Assembly (NCBI GenBank): GCA_031271975.1
Contig: JAISUR010000037.1
Span: 186,001-250,000, forward strand
Direction of reading: 5' to 3'
DNA length: 64,000 nt
Origin: Propionibacteriaceae bacterium
Lineage (GTDB): Bacteria; Actinomycetota; Actinomycetes; Propionibacteriales; Propionibacteriaceae
The position numbers and the translations under genes were made by a program. Shown piece by piece: positions 37,272 to 49,575 of this stretch. The notes under the pieces were generated by a model. The model worked only from the letters and a program-made list of their open reading frames with translations, made no database searches and was not told where the DNA came from. How positions within the stretch are numbered: position 1 is the stretch's first letter; the number at the start of each line of letters is the position of its first letter.

Positions 37272-39410
37272 CTACCGCGAAGTGGTGGTGGCTGGGTCCT
37301 CCGACTCGGGGAGAGCGGGCACTTGGGTGGCGTCACACGCCACGGTGGCCTGCAGCACGGCTACGGTGCGTGCCGGGAGGTTGAACTCCGCGCCCGGGAA
37401 GAGCGGCTCCATGGGGAGTTCGGCGGCGTTGCCGGTGTGGGCGAGTACCCGGTATTCCGATCCCCAGGTAATGCCGGGCAGGGCGAATTCGATGGGCTGC
37501 CAGCCGGAGTGGACCACGATCAGGAAGGCCTCGTTCAAGTCGGACAGGTACAGCGCCAGGGTCGAACGTCCCTGATCGTGCCACTGCTCGTCGATCATGG
37601 GCGTGCCGAACTCGTTGAACCACGCGGTCTGGGTACGTCCCAGGCCCCGTCCGGCGCGGTCGCGCACTTCGTCGTTCACGCGGAACTTGGCGGCGCGGAA
37701 GACCGGGTGCGCGGCGCGCAGTTTCAACAGCACGCGGGTCAGTTCCGTCAGGGACGACCAGTCGGACACGTCGAACCAGTTGACCCAGCTCACCGGCGAA
37801 TCTTGGCAGTAGGCGTTGTTGTTGCCGCCCTGGGTGCGGCCCAATTCGTCCCCGGCGGTGATCATGGGCACGCCGGTGGAAAGCAGCACCGTGGCCATCA
37901 TGTTGCGCGCGGTGCGCAAGCGGGAGGCGATCACATCCGGATCGGCCGTCTCGCCTTCATAGCCGTGGTTCCAGGACCGGTTGTCATTGGCCCCGTCGCG
38001 GTTGCGCTCGGCGTTGGCCTCGTTGTGTTTCAGGTCGTACGTGACCAGGTCGCGCAGCGTGAAGCCGTCGTGGGCGGTGATGAAATTCACCGAGGTGGTC
38101 GCCAGGCGCCCGTCGTGATCGTAGATGTCGGCCGAACCGGTCAGCCGGGTGGCCAACTCCTGCACTCCGCGGGTAGCGCCGCGCCAGAAATCCCGCACGT
38201 AGTCGCGGTAGGGGCCGTTCCATTCCGACCAGCCCGGGCCCCAAGCGCCCACCTGATAGCCGTACGGGCCGACATCCCACGGCTCGGCGATCATCACGAT
38301 GTCGCGCAGCACCGGATCGGCCGCCACCAGTTGCTTGAAACGGTGGTTCTGGTCGACGTAGTGGCGCTGGTCGCGCACCAACGTGGTCGCGAGGTCGAAG
38401 CGGAAGCCGTCCACGCCCATCTCTTGCACCCAATAGCGCAGCGAGTCCATGATGAGCCGCAGCGCTGCCGGGTGCGCGGAATCGACTGCGTTGCCGCAGC
38501 CCGTGACGTCGTAGTCGTTGCGCTGGTCGAAAGTGAGTCGGTAATAGGCGCCGTGGTCAATCCCGCGGAAGCTCAGCGTGGGGCCCTCGTGGCCGCCCTC
38601 ACCGGTGTGGTTGTAGACGACATCGAGAATGACCGCGATGCCGGCCTCGTGCAGGGCCGAAACCATGGCTTTGAATTCCGTGACCTGCTCGCCGGTCGTC
38701 CCGGATGACGAGTAGGGTCCATGCGGTGCGAAGAAGCCGAGCGTGTTGTAGCCCCAGTAGTTGACCAGGCCGCGGCCAATCACGAACGGCTCCGAGATGA
38801 AATGGTGTACCGGCAGCAGTTCCACCGCGTTGACGCCGATGGTTTGCAAATGCTCGATGACGGCCGGGTAGGCCAGCCCGGCGTATGTGCCGCGCAGGTG
38901 CTCGGGGACGGCCGGGTGCTGGCGGGTGTAACCGCGCACATGCGTTTCGTAGATGACCATGTCCGCCAGGGGTATCGGCTTGGCCATTTTGGCCGGGGCG
39001 GGCGACTCGCCGACGACGACGCTGAGGGGCACCGCCGCGAAGGAGTCGGCCGCGTCGGGTTGGAAGTTCGACTCCGCCGTGTGGTCGAAGATCGGGCCGG
39101 AATAGTCGACGCCGCCGGTGATGGCGCGCGCGTACGGATCCAGGAGCAGTTTCGCGGGGTTGAAACGCTGGCCCTGGTCCGGATCCCACGGGCCGTGGAC
39201 GCGGAAGCCGTAGAGCTGGCCGGAAATGGCGTCTTCGATCCGCGCGGACCAAATTCCCTCGTCGGAAAGGACCATGTCGTGGTTGGTCTGCGCGCGGTTC
39301 GCGTCGACGAGGGCCAACTCGACTCGGCTGGCCCGCGGGGCCCAGATGCTGAAATCCGTCCCCGTACCGTCACACCGCGCGCCGAGCGGTGTCGACGACA
39401 GCTCATCCAT
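37272..39410 (-). CDS. glgX: Glycogen debranching protein
   Basis: A 712-residue GH13 isoamylase-type enzyme that removes alpha-1,6 branches from trimmed glycogen. CBM48 at the N-terminus (DFSIWAPRASRVELALVDANR), then the barrel with GFRFDLATTL (nucleophile Asp), IAEPWDVGPYGYQVG (acid/base Glu) and FITAHDGFTLRDLV. First gene of glgX-glgE-glgB, divergent from the cysteine desulfurase gene. ATG at 39410 with AAGG upstream. Confidence 0.94.
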   Translation of the reverse strand: MDELSSTPLGARCDGTGTDFSIWAPRASRVELALVDANRAQTNHDMVLSDEGIWSARIEDAISGQLYGFRVHGPWDPDQGQRFNPAKLLLDPYARAITGGVDYSGPIFDHTAESNFQPDAADSFAAVPLSVVVGESPAPAKMAKPIPLADMVIYETHVRGYTRQHPAVPEHLRGTYAGLAYPAVIEHLQTIGVNAVELLPVHHFISEPFVIGRGLVNYWGYNTLGFFAPHGPYSSSGTTGEQVTEFKAMVSALHEAGIAVILDVVYNHTGEGGHEGPTLSFRGIDHGAYYRLTFDQRNDYDVTGCGNAVDSAHPAALRLIMDSLRYWVQEMGVDGFRFDLATTLVRDQRHYVDQNHRFKQLVAADPVLRDIVMIAEPWDVGPYGYQVGAWGPGWSEWNGPYRDYVRDFWRGATRGVQELATRLTGSADIYDHDGRLATTSVNFITAHDGFTLRDLVTYDLKHNEANAERNRDGANDNRSWNHGYEGETADPDVIASRLRTARNMMATVLLSTGVPMITAGDELGRTQGGNNNAYCQDSPVSWVNWFDVSDWSSLTELTRVLLKLRAAHPVFRAAKFRVNDEVRDRAGRGLGRTQTAWFNEFGTPMIDEQWHDQGRSTLALYLSDLNEAFLIVVHSGWQPIEFALPGITWGSEYRVLAHTGNAAELPMEPLFPGAEFNLPARTVAVLQATVACDATQVPALPESEDPATTTSR

Positions 39411-39471
39411 CGCTGTACCTTCCCCATCTAGACTGTTCGACGATGATATCGGCTCGGATCCAAGGACAAGG

Positions 39472-40554
39472 GTGATTTACCTAGACAGCGCCGCCAGCGC
39501 CCCGCTGCGGCCGCAGGCCCGCGCGGCGATGCGGGCTGCCTGGGAGTTGGCCGGGAATCCCAACTCGGCGCACGCGCATGGGCGGGCCGCGCGCGCCCTC
39601 CTGGAGGACGCCCGGGAAGCACTGTCAGCGGTAGTGGGAGCCAGTTCAGGCGAGATCGTCTTCACTTCCGGGGGGACTGAAGCCAACAACCTGGCGCTGC
39701 GCGGTATCGCGGCCGAACGCCGCTTGGTGTCGGCGGTGGAGCATCCGTCGATCGCAAACATCCCGGGCGTAGAAGTACTCCGGGTAGGAGGCGATGGGCG
39801 CGTCGGACTGCCTGGGGCGCCGCTCGCCGGCGCGCTGGTTTCGGTGCAGTGGGCCAACTCGGAGACCGGAGTGGTCCAGGACATTCCTGAATTGGCCGCC
39901 GCCGCCCACGGGGCCGGCGCGCTGTTCCATACCGACGCGGTGCAAGCCCTGGGGCATCTGCCGCTGGACTTCGCCGGCCTGGGGCTGGACGCCATGACGA
40001 TCACCGCCCATAAGATCGGCGGCCCGGTGGGGATCGGCGCGCTCGTGGTGCGACGGGGGTTGGAACTGTGCCCGCAGGCGTTCGGCGGGGAGCAGGAAAA
40101 CAGGCGCCGGCCCGGGACTGTACCCGTGGCTCTAGCCGCCGGGTTCGCCGCCGCCGCCCAAACCCTCAACCAAGAGCTGGCAAGCGAAAACAGCCGGTTG
40201 CGGGGCTTGCATGACCGAGTGGTGGCGGGTGTGCGCGGGTTTGCCCCTCAAGTAGAGGTCAACTGTTCTGAGCCGTGTTCGCCGGCCATCGTGAACTTGA
40301 CCTTCCCAGGCGCCCGCGCCGCCGATCTGCTGTTGCTGCTGGACCGCGAGGGGGTGTCTTGCTCGGCGGGAACAGCTTGCACGGCGGGCATTTCGCGGCC
40401 CAGCCCGGTGTTGCTGGCGATGGGCCGTTCCGAAGCCGACGCGGCGGCCAGCTTGCGGTTCTCTTTCGGCTGGCAGACCACCGCTGACGAGGTGGAGCTG
40501 GCCTTGGCGGCCCTGGAACGGGTGCTGCGGGTGTACCGCGGAGGGCGGGCATGA
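39472..40554 (+). CDS. iscS: Cysteine desulfurase (NifS/IscS type)
   Basis: A 360-residue PLP enzyme that takes sulfur from cysteine as an enzyme persulfide. PLP Lys181 ([12 protein letters not shown]), catalytic Cys303 in [10 protein letters not shown], and the N-terminal [12 protein letters not shown] fit group I NifS/IscS. GTG at 39472 with AAGGA upstream; the frame is open further 5' but that part overlaps divergent glgX. It overlaps mnmA by 4 nt, so its sulfur probably goes to tRNA thiolation. Confidence 0.93.
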   Translation: MIYLDSAASAPLRPQARAAMRAAWELAGNPNSAHAHGRAARALLEDAREALSAVVGASSGEIVFTSGGTEANNLALRGIAAERRLVSAVEHPSIANIPGVEVLRVGGDGRVGLPGAPLAGALVSVQWANSETGVVQDIPELAAAAHGAGALFHTDAVQALGHLPLDFAGLGLDAMTITAHKIGGPVGIGALVVRRGLELCPQAFGGEQENRRRPGTVPVALAAGFAAAAQTLNQELASENSRLRGLHDRVVAGVRGFAPQVEVNCSEPCSPAIVNLTFPGARAADLLLLLDREGVSCSAGTACTAGISRPSPVLLAMGRSEADAAASLRFSFGWQTTADEVELALAALERVLRVYRGGRA

Positions 40555-41636
40555 AGGTGCTGGCGGCGCTGTCCGGCGGGGTGGACTCCGCCGTCGCCGC
40601 CGCGCGCTTGGTGGAGCAGGGCCATGAGGTTACGGGCGTGCATTTGGCCTTGTCGAAGAATCCCGAGACATACCGCAGCGGCGCGCGGGGTTGTTGTTCG
40701 CTGGAAGATTCGCATGACGCCCGCCGGGCGGCGGACGTGCTGGGCATTCCGTTCTACGTATGGGACTTGGCCGCCGAGTTCGACCGCGACGTGGTGGCCG
40801 ACTTCTTAGCCGAGTACGCCGCCGGCCGCACCCCCAATCCGTGCCTGCGCTGCAACGAGAAGATCAAATTCGCCGCCGTTCTGGAGCGCGGGCTGCAACT
40901 CGGTTTCGACGCGGTGGCTACCGGCCACTACGCCTTGCTGGAACGCTCCGGCCAACACGTGCGGCTGTTGCGCTCCAGCGAGGCGGCCAAGGACCAGTCG
41001 TATGTGCTCGGTGTGCTCACCCAGCGGCAGTTGGCGCATTCGCTGTTCCCGCTCGGCCCGGTCCGGTCCAAGGCGGACGTGCGTGCGGAGGCCGCCGAAC
41101 GGGGGCTGTTCATCGCCCGCAAACCGGACTCGCACGACATCTGCTTCATCCCCTCCGGGGACACGGCTGGATATCTGCGCGAGCGGCTGGGAGCGAAGGT
41201 TGGCGACATCGTGGATGCCGCAGGCGAGGTGGTCGGCCAACACGCCGGCGCGTTCCAGTTCACCGTGGGGCAGCGCCACGGCTTGCGGCTCACCGTGCCC
41301 GCGCACGATGGGCGCCCGCGTTATGTGACCGCTGTCGATGTGGAGCGCAACGTGGTGCGCGTGGGGCCTGCTAGCGCGCTGGCCGTACGGGCGTTGCGCG
41401 GCATCAAGCTGACCTGGACCGAAGCCGAGCGCCGGGACACCTGGCGGGGTTTGGCCCAGTGGCGGGCGCATTCGGAACCCGCGGGGGCCGTCTTTAGCTA
41501 CCGGGCGGGGGAGTTGCGCGTGGAACTGGACCACCCGGCCTATGGCATCGCCCCGGGCCAGGCGGTGGTCTGCTATGAGGGCAATGTCGTCGTGGGCTCG
41601 GCGACGATCGCCGAATGCGAGGTGGCCGGGTGTTAG
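40551..41636 (+). CDS. mnmA: tRNA-specific 2-thiouridylase MnmA
   Basis: A 361-residue enzyme that thiolates U34 of Lys, Glu and Gln tRNAs. PP-loop SGGVDS near 8-13; catalytic Cys98 ([12 protein letters not shown]) and Cys198 ([16 protein letters not shown]). Starts in the iscS stop (ATGA) and its end overlaps the next gene by 7 nt, forming the conserved iscS-mnmA-MetE-like set upstream of ligA also seen in Mycobacterium. Confidence 0.95.
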   Translation: MKVLAALSGGVDSAVAAARLVEQGHEVTGVHLALSKNPETYRSGARGCCSLEDSHDARRAADVLGIPFYVWDLAAEFDRDVVADFLAEYAAGRTPNPCLRCNEKIKFAAVLERGLQLGFDAVATGHYALLERSGQHVRLLRSSEAAKDQSYVLGVLTQRQLAHSLFPLGPVRSKADVRAEAAERGLFIARKPDSHDICFIPSGDTAGYLRERLGAKVGDIVDAAGEVVGQHAGAFQFTVGQRHGLRLTVPAHDGRPRYVTAVDVERNVVRVGPASALAVRALRGIKLTWTEAERRDTWRGLAQWRAHSEPAGAVFSYRAGELRVELDHPAYGIAPGQAVVCYEGNVVVGSATIAECEVAGC

Positions 41637-42613
41637 TAACTGGCCTGGGGTCGCTGCCGGGCACGGACATGGCGACGGCCATCCGCCGCACCTTCGAGCA
41701 AGTGCCGGACTTCCCCTACCTGCCGGAGTTGCCCGCGCGCGGGCCTTGGGCGGCGATGATCGGGCGGGGCCTGGGGTTGGTGGCGGGCATCGGCGCCGAC
41801 TTCGAGGCGGGTGTTTGGCGTCTGGCGCCCACGGCCGGCGTTGATTTGCGCCGCGCCCGCACCACGCTGCGCGACGATCTGGACATGCTGGAAGAGGCGG
41901 CCCAAGGCTACACCGGCCCATTCAAAGCGCAGGTCACCGGCCCTTGGACGCTGGCCGCGTGTGTGATGGCCGCCCACACCCGGCGCGTCCTGGCGGACCC
42001 CGGGGCGCGGCGGGATGTCGCCCAGGCGGTGGCCGAAGGCGTGCGGCAACTCGTCGCCGGCCTGCGGGCGCGCCTGCCCGGTTGCGAACTGCTGGTTCAA
42101 GTCGACGAGCCCGCCTTACCCGCCGTGCTGGCGGGGGCCGTCCCGACACCTGGCGGCGCGTTCCGGCACACCGCCATTGAGCTACCCGAGGTCGCCACCG
42201 CTCTGGGGTGGGTGGCTGCCGCCGCCGCGCCGGCCGCACCCGCGATCCACTGTTGCGCGCCCGGCCTGCCGATAGCGGCGCTGTGTACACAGGCGGGCTT
42301 TGCGGCGGTGAGCCTCGACGTGGGCAATCTCGCCGGGCCGGACTTCGAAGCGCTCGCGGAACTCTTGGAAGCCGGCAAGTGCTTCTGGATGGGGGCGTTG
42401 CCCACTGGTGGCCTTGATCGGCCCTGTGGCGTTGACGAGTTGCGCGAGCGCGGCCTGCAGACCCTGGAACGGGTGGGCGTAGCCCCGCCGGACCAACTCG
42501 CATTGACTCCGGCGTGTGGCCTGGCAGGCTTCGCCCAGCGCGATGTCGCGGCGGCGTTTGCGGCGCTGCGGAAGGCGGCGGCCCAGGTGGAAGAGGAACT
42601 CGCGGCGGGTTAA
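41630..42613 (+). CDS. MetE/UROD-like methionine synthase family protein
   Basis: A 327-residue protein with the single barrel of cobalamin-independent methionine synthase C-terminal domains ([32 protein letters not shown]). His and the two Cys regions could hold the zinc that activates a thiol. Actinobacterial genomes place this half-length MetE-like protein between mnmA and ligA; its substrate is not established. GTG at 41630 with GAGGTGG 5 nt upstream, inside mnmA. Confidence 0.8.
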   Translation: MLVTGLGSLPGTDMATAIRRTFEQVPDFPYLPELPARGPWAAMIGRGLGLVAGIGADFEAGVWRLAPTAGVDLRRARTTLRDDLDMLEEAAQGYTGPFKAQVTGPWTLAACVMAAHTRRVLADPGARRDVAQAVAEGVRQLVAGLRARLPGCELLVQVDEPALPAVLAGAVPTPGGAFRHTAIELPEVATALGWVAAAAAPAAPAIHCCAPGLPIAALCTQAGFAAVSLDVGNLAGPDFEALAELLEAGKCFWMGALPTGGLDRPCGVDELRERGLQTLERVGVAPPDQLALTPACGLAGFAQRDVAAAFAALRKAAAQVEEELAAG

Positions 42614-42791
42614 CCGCCCACCATGAAACACGCGATCGTACATGTCAGTTTCCGGCTTGTAAATGGGAATTGGTCCCCATGGCAGCAGACTTCCACAGGT
42701 GTTAGTTTCCTGATCGGAACCCCCGAATTCCGTTCGGTGGCCGCGTCATCTACCCCGATCGCCAGCCACCGGTGAACTCTTAAGGAGAGTC

Positions 42792-45581
42792 ATGTCCCGA
42801 TTGAAATCCGCGCTGCCTTTGGGCGCGGTCACTGTCGCGTTGCTGGTCTCAGGGCTTGTGGGAAGCCTTCCTGTCGCCGCGGCGCTGCCATCCGAAACAC
42901 CAGAACCAGCTGAGGTGGTCTACTACGACTCCGGTTCCGGCGATGAAGAAGTCGTGGTGGAACCCGACTACGACGCCAACGAGGGCACTGGCCGGATGAA
43001 CGGCTTCGAGGGGAAGAACACCATCAAGGTGGTGTTCCTGTCCCCGGACGGCCAGTCGTTCTGGAATGCCGAGCAATACGAGGCCTTCATGAAGGCCGGC
43101 GTGGACTTCTGGGAGCGCGAGTCGCGCGGCCTGGTGACGTTCAGCTACACGGCGTACAAGTCGGTGCCGATGGTGCAGACGGCCGACTATTGCAGCAAGG
43201 CGCTGAGCAAAGTCTCCGACCTGGCGGCGGTGAAGATGGGCTACAAGGATCGCGCCGATTTCTGGGCGAAGCAGCCCGCTCGCACCCACTTGCTGCTGCT
43301 GCGCCCGGCCGAGTCCAACCCTGCGTTCTGCACGACCTGGTCGGCCACCGATCGCCACGCGATCATCGTCACTGTGGACACCGACGGGCCCGGCTCCAAG
43401 AACTTGCAGACTCTCGCCCACGAACTGGGCCACAACTTCGGCTTGGACCACACCGGTGGCGCGCGCTGCCCCGAGGGTGTGGTGGATGGCCCGTTCGATG
43501 GCAAGACCTGCCAGGTCAAGAGCAGCGCGTTGACGGACGACCACTACAACGACTTCTTGACAATCATGGGCAACACCAATCAGTCGGTTGCCAGGTTCGG
43601 GTTGAGCAGCCAGCAGAAGTCGTTCCTGGGGATCGTGTCGGAAGGCAAAGGCCAAACCACGGTGAGCAGCGGCGACAAAGTCTATGACCTGGTGCCATCG
43701 GCGCAGCAGATCAAAGCGGGTTCTTCATCCAAGATCCAGGTCTTGCGGGTCTTGGACAAGGTGAGCGGCGTGGACCGCGAGTATTCGATCCAATACGACG
43801 CGGCGGCGGGCGGCATAGCCATCCGGCGCGTGCAGAAGAAGGAAGACCCGACAGCGAACATCACCGCGTGTGACACCATTCTCATCAACCCCGGCCGGAC
43901 CTTGGTGGGCAACCGTATGGTCTTCGGCGCGGGCGAGGTCTTCACTTCGCTTTCCGGCAAGTTCAGCCTGCGGGTCGAGTCGATCACGGCGGAAAAGGCC
44001 CAGGTGCGCGTGAAGTTCGGTGCCAAACTGAGCCCGTTCACAGCGAACGTGGCCGACGACTACGGCTCCTCCAAGGCCGGGGCGTATGAGTGGAATGTGT
44101 CCTCCCAGCCCAAGCTGACGGGCATGTTCGGCAGCCAGTCGGACGAGGATTGGTTCACCTTCGTGGCGCCCAGCACCGGTCAGGTGTTCATCACTGCGCC
44201 GGCTCCAGTCGGCTCCATGTGGCTCACGGAAGTGGTCGGCGTGAACATGAACCAGGTCTTGAGCAACGCCTACACGTATGGCGACCTCGTGTTGCGCATC
44301 GACGCGGTGCAGGGCAACCGTTACTGGGTCAAAGCGGCTCCGAGCTACTCGGCTCCGTCGCTGCTGGGTGCCGCGTACACGCTGGAGGCGCGGATGCCCA
44401 ACAAGGCGACGATCAGCTTGTCGGCCGGCAAGTGGACAGCGCCCGGCGTGGGAGGCTCGACATCGGTCAAAGTGACGTCGAAGGCATCCGGCAAGTGGAC
44501 GGCTTCGGTTGTCGGACCGGTGACGCTGTCCAAGCGGAGCGGATCCTCCGGGGAGAGTGTGACCTTGACGGTGCCCGCCAACGTGGACGCTGACCACACC
44601 GGGAAGTTCCACTACACGGTGTCGTTCACCGGGGCCGACGGCTGGCGAACCGACCTTGACGTCGAACAACCGCTGGCAGCGGTGCCCGTGATGAGGCCAC
44701 TGTCGTCCGGTTTCCGGATGAAGTTCAACGGCCGGGAATTCAACGCGGACACGGCGTGGTCCGAGCCAAAGTGGACGGTGCCTTCTGGTGCAACCACGTT
44801 GTGGGGAACGCTCGCGACGAACCAGACTGGGGACTGGGCGGTCAGCGCTTCCGTGTCGTGGCTGCACGCCACGTACCCGGCGTCTTGGTTCGAGATCAAG
44901 GCCGACGCGAACACCTCCAACGCGAACCGCACAGGCACGGTCACGTTCAAGCGGGGTTCGGTTTCGTACAAGATCACCGTGTACCAACTCGGCAAGCCGT
45001 TGTCCGCGTCGCCGGCGACGGTGAGCGTCGTCGCGGTAGGACAGCAAAGCGAGTTCAAGATCGCAGCCGGCACGCGCTGGGTCGCCTATGTCTCGGGCAA
45101 CTCTTGGCTGTGGTTGGACAAGTCCGGCGGCACCGGAAACGCGACGGTCACGCTGCGCGCGGACAAGAACACCGGCGGCGCCTGCGACGCCAAGATCGTG
45201 ATCTACTCGAACGGCGAATGGTCCGAGGTGACGGTGAAACAGTCCTCAGTCACCGCCAAGGAGGCGAAGGAATTCGCGTTCCTCCCGCAAGGATCGATTC
45301 CGAGCGTGAAACGTGGCAGTTCAGGGGTGATCGACGTGCTGGCCACCAATACCACTGGCGGCTCGGCCACGTTCGCCTTGCTGCGCTCCTGCGGCCTGGT
45401 TCCGTGGCTGCCCTGCCCGCCGGCGCAGGCCATGTGGAAGATCGCCAAGGTTAGCGACATCAGGGCGCAGCTGACTGTGGCCCCGCCCGCCGACTTGGCG
45501 ACGGGCACGTATTCGATGCTCGTGATTGGCAGTGCCGGCGGAGTCGGCGCCAGCCAGGTCTACCAGGTGAAGGTGACATAG
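42792..45581 (+). CDS. Large secreted metzincin-type metalloprotease with BACON-like repeats
   Basis: A 929-residue secreted protein. Signal peptide 1-31. The protease domain has the full zinc motif HELGHNFGLDH (His210, Glu211, His214, His220) and a likely Met-turn in FLTIMGNTN near 258. A PPC-like beta domain lies near 425-535 (DDYGSSKAGAYEW ... SQSDEDWFTFVAP). From about 538 come BACON-like Ig repeats (WTVPSGATTLWGTLATNQTG; LSASPATVSVVAVGQQ) that usually bind glycans or mucin, then a C-terminal beta domain. Strong AAGGAGAG precedes the ATG. Substrate unknown. A long hairpin follows the stop. Confidence 0.8.
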   Translation: MSRLKSALPLGAVTVALLVSGLVGSLPVAAALPSETPEPAEVVYYDSGSGDEEVVVEPDYDANEGTGRMNGFEGKNTIKVVFLSPDGQSFWNAEQYEAFMKAGVDFWERESRGLVTFSYTAYKSVPMVQTADYCSKALSKVSDLAAVKMGYKDRADFWAKQPARTHLLLLRPAESNPAFCTTWSATDRHAIIVTVDTDGPGSKNLQTLAHELGHNFGLDHTGGARCPEGVVDGPFDGKTCQVKSSALTDDHYNDFLTIMGNTNQSVARFGLSSQQKSFLGIVSEGKGQTTVSSGDKVYDLVPSAQQIKAGSSSKIQVLRVLDKVSGVDREYSIQYDAAAGGIAIRRVQKKEDPTANITACDTILINPGRTLVGNRMVFGAGEVFTSLSGKFSLRVESITAEKAQVRVKFGAKLSPFTANVADDYGSSKAGAYEWNVSSQPKLTGMFGSQSDEDWFTFVAPSTGQVFITAPAPVGSMWLTEVVGVNMNQVLSNAYTYGDLVLRIDAVQGNRYWVKAAPSYSAPSLLGAAYTLEARMPNKATISLSAGKWTAPGVGGSTSVKVTSKASGKWTASVVGPVTLSKRSGSSGESVTLTVPANVDADHTGKFHYTVSFTGADGWRTDLDVEQPLAAVPVMRPLSSGFRMKFNGREFNADTAWSEPKWTVPSGATTLWGTLATNQTGDWAVSASVSWLHATYPASWFEIKADANTSNANRTGTVTFKRGSVSYKITVYQLGKPLSASPATVSVVAVGQQSEFKIAAGTRWVAYVSGNSWLWLDKSGGTGNATVTLRADKNTGGACDAKIVIYSNGEWSEVTVKQSSVTAKEAKEFAFLPQGSIPSVKRGSSGVIDVLATNTTGGSATFALLRSCGLVPWLPCPPAQAMWKIAKVSDIRAQLTVAPPADLATGTYSMLVIGSAGGVGASQVYQVKVT

Positions 45582-47786
<2,205 letters not shown>

Positions 47787-47796
47787 GATCGTTGCC

Positions 47797-47997
47797 GTGG
47801 AAGGGCTCAACTCGAATCTGAACCTCAACGAGGGCGCTCCGCCGCGCGTGCGTCCGGGGATAGGGGAGTGGAGCCCGCGCGATGTCCCCGGCACCCGCCA
47901 GAAGAAGCGCGCGCGCTGGCTGGCGGTCCTCGTGTTCACGGTGGCGGCCGTCGCGATCTGCGGCTACGGCTACTGGATGTACACGCTGCTCAGCTGA
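47797..47997 (+). CDS. Small single-pass membrane protein
   Basis: A 66-residue protein: a polar N-terminus (EGLNSNLNLNEGAPPR), basic KKRARW, then one transmembrane helix (about 43-63) near the C-terminus. No family recognised. TAGGAT (47784-47789), whose TAG is the ligA stop codon, stands 7 nt before the GTG start. Its end overlaps the next, convergent gene by 8 nt. Confidence 0.6.
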   Translation: MEGLNSNLNLNEGAPPRVRPGIGEWSPRDVPGTRQKKRARWLAVLVFTVAAVAICGYGYWMYTLLS

Positions 47998-48655
47998 GTT
48001 TCACCCACACCACCATCGCGTAACCGATGCCCTCGAAGGCCTTGGCCGGGTCGGCGATGACGAGGTCGCTGTCTATGGCAGGCAGGGTGTCGCCCTGGTT
48101 GCAAGCCAGCCACAGCAGCGGTCGGTCCACGCCCAATTCGAACGTGGTCGGGGCAAGGACGGTTTCCTGGCAGGTGCTGTCCGAGGTGAGCGGCAGGTTC
48201 AAGTCTTGGATCGTCCCCCGCAGCGGGCCGGAGTCAACGTCGCCGAGTTGCAGAATGGCCTGTGGTTTGGCGCCGGTCTTCCAGGCCAGATTCAAGACCT
48301 GGCGCGAGGGTTGGAACGGCCAACTGTGCTGCAGCGGCGCGCCGTAGTCGAAACTGTGCTCGAAGGCGCGCCCATTCTGCTCGCCGCCGGCGTAGGCGAC
48401 GCCCCAAGTCTCCAGCTTCTGGAAGGAACCGGTGATGGTGAAACGCTCGGTGAAGCGCAGCGCGCCATCTTCGTCGGCCAACGCGACGCCTTGGTCGAAG
48501 TCCGCCGAATCCGGCGCTGGCTCGATGCTGCTACCCGAAAACGAGGGGAGCGCCACGTCCAGCCGCAGCCCTGGCACGAACCCGAAATAGGCCACGACGG
48601 CGATGCCCAAGGTTGCCAGGATGAATCCGAGGAGGAAGGACTTGAATTTCGACAT
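47990..48655 (-). CDS. Membrane-anchored extracellular protein of unknown function
   Basis: A 221-residue protein with an N-terminal transmembrane helix (about 6-26) and a beta-rich outer domain; two Cys (TCQETV and LACNQG) may form a disulfide. No family recognised. The ATG at 48655 has TAGCGT 6 nt upstream. It lies between ligA and lexA, 18 bases downstream of lexA on the same strand, so read-through from the LexA-controlled promoter is possible. Confidence 0.6.
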   Translation of the reverse strand: MSKFKSFLLGFILATLGIAVVAYFGFVPGLRLDVALPSFSGSSIEPAPDSADFDQGVALADEDGALRFTERFTITGSFQKLETWGVAYAGGEQNGRAFEHSFDYGAPLQHSWPFQPSRQVLNLAWKTGAKPQAILQLGDVDSGPLRGTIQDLNLPLTSDSTCQETVLAPTTFELGVDRPLLWLACNQGDTLPAIDSDLVIADPAKAFEGIGYAMVVWVKLS

Positions 48656-48679
48656 ACCCACACGCTAGCGGGTTCGACG

Positions 48680-49423
48680 TCAGATGCGCCGCAAGACGGC
48701 GACGACCTTGCCCAAGATAGACGACTCGTTGCCGTCTATCGGGTCGTAGTCGGGATTCTGCGGCAGCAGCCACACTTGGCCCGGTGTCTTCTTGAGCGTC
48801 TTGACGGTGGCCTCCTCGCCGAGCAGCGCGGCGACGATCTCGCCGTTGTTGGCGTCGCGCTGCTGGCGGATGACCACATAGTCGCCGTCGCAAATGGCGG
48901 CGTCCTTCATGGAGTCGCCGCGGACTTCCAGCATGAACAGCGTGCCGTCGCCGACGATTTGCTTCGGCAGCGCGAAAACATCTTCGACATGCTCCTCGGC
49001 CAGGATCGGCCCGCCCGCGGCGATACGGCCCACGACCGGGACCGCGAGCGCCCCGCTGGCCCCCGGAAGCTCGAGTTCGCGGTCGTCGCGCATGGACGCC
49101 GGCAGGTGTACCACCATGGCCCGGGGCTGGTGGGGATTGCGCTTGATGAAGCCTTTCTTCTCCAGCAGCTTGAGCTGGTAGGCGGCGGACGACGGGGAAG
49201 CCAGGCCGCCGAATTGGGCGATTTCGCGGATGCTGGGCGGATAGCCGCGCGTGTCCAGCATGTCCTTGATGCCGAGCAGGATGGCGCGCTGCCGGTAGCT
49301 GAGGCCGTCTTCGTCTTCGGCTTCACTGGTGATCGCGGATTGCCGCACCCCGAGCGAGGCGGCCAACGTGGCTTTGGAAGGGTGGCCGGGCCGCGGCTGC
49401 GTCTGCTTCTTGATTGTCGCCAT
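48680..49423 (-). CDS. lexA: SOS repressor LexA
   Basis: A 247-residue repressor of the DNA-damage response. Winged HTH near 42-105 ([24 protein letters not shown]); self-cleavage site Ala136-Gly137; catalytic Ser171 (RGDSM) and Lys208 (TVKTL). About 35 extra N-terminal residues precede the HTH. TACCGT lies 6 nt before the ATG, so the mRNA is probably leaderless; a LexA box overlaps the -35, giving autoregulation. Confidence 0.96.
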   Translation of the reverse strand: MATIKKQTQPRPGHPSKATLAASLGVRQSAITSEAEDEDGLSYRQRAILLGIKDMLDTRGYPPSIREIAQFGGLASPSSAAYQLKLLEKKGFIKRNPHQPRAMVVHLPASMRDDRELELPGASGALAVPVVGRIAAGGPILAEEHVEDVFALPKQIVGDGTLFMLEVRGDSMKDAAICDGDYVVIRQQRDANNGEIVAALLGEEATVKTLKKTPGQVWLLPQNPDYDPIDGNESSILGKVVAVLRRI

Positions 49424-49429
49424 GGTTTA

Positions 49430-49470
49430 ACGGTACGGCTCCAGGCGCAAAGATTCAAACATTTGTTCGA
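49430..49470 (-). promoter_or_regulatory. lexA promoter with overlapping LexA (SOS) box
   Basis: On the minus strand: -35 TTGAAT (49458-49453), 17-nt spacer, -10 TACCGT (49435-49430), start codon 6 nt on. The LexA box TCAAAC-ATTT-GTTCGA (49455-49470) matches the actinobacterial TCGAAC-N4-GTTCGA at 11 of 12 positions and covers the -35. Confidence 0.85.
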
Positions 49471-49575
49471 GCGTGTTGCCACCTCGCCGTTTTCTCCACC
49501 CGCTGGGCGGAATGCGACAGAATCGGGGATACTCGCGTGTTAGAGGGCGTGACGAGTTATGAGGGAACGCTGACC

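Noticed and set aside
36147-38708. An 853-codon frame opposite glgE-glgX
   Set aside because: It crosses two well-defined genes and their junction, and shows no domain.
42614-42791. Promoter or operator before the metalloprotease gene
   Set aside because: Only a weak CGGAA-N8-TTCCG symmetry and no clear -10/-35 pair were seen.
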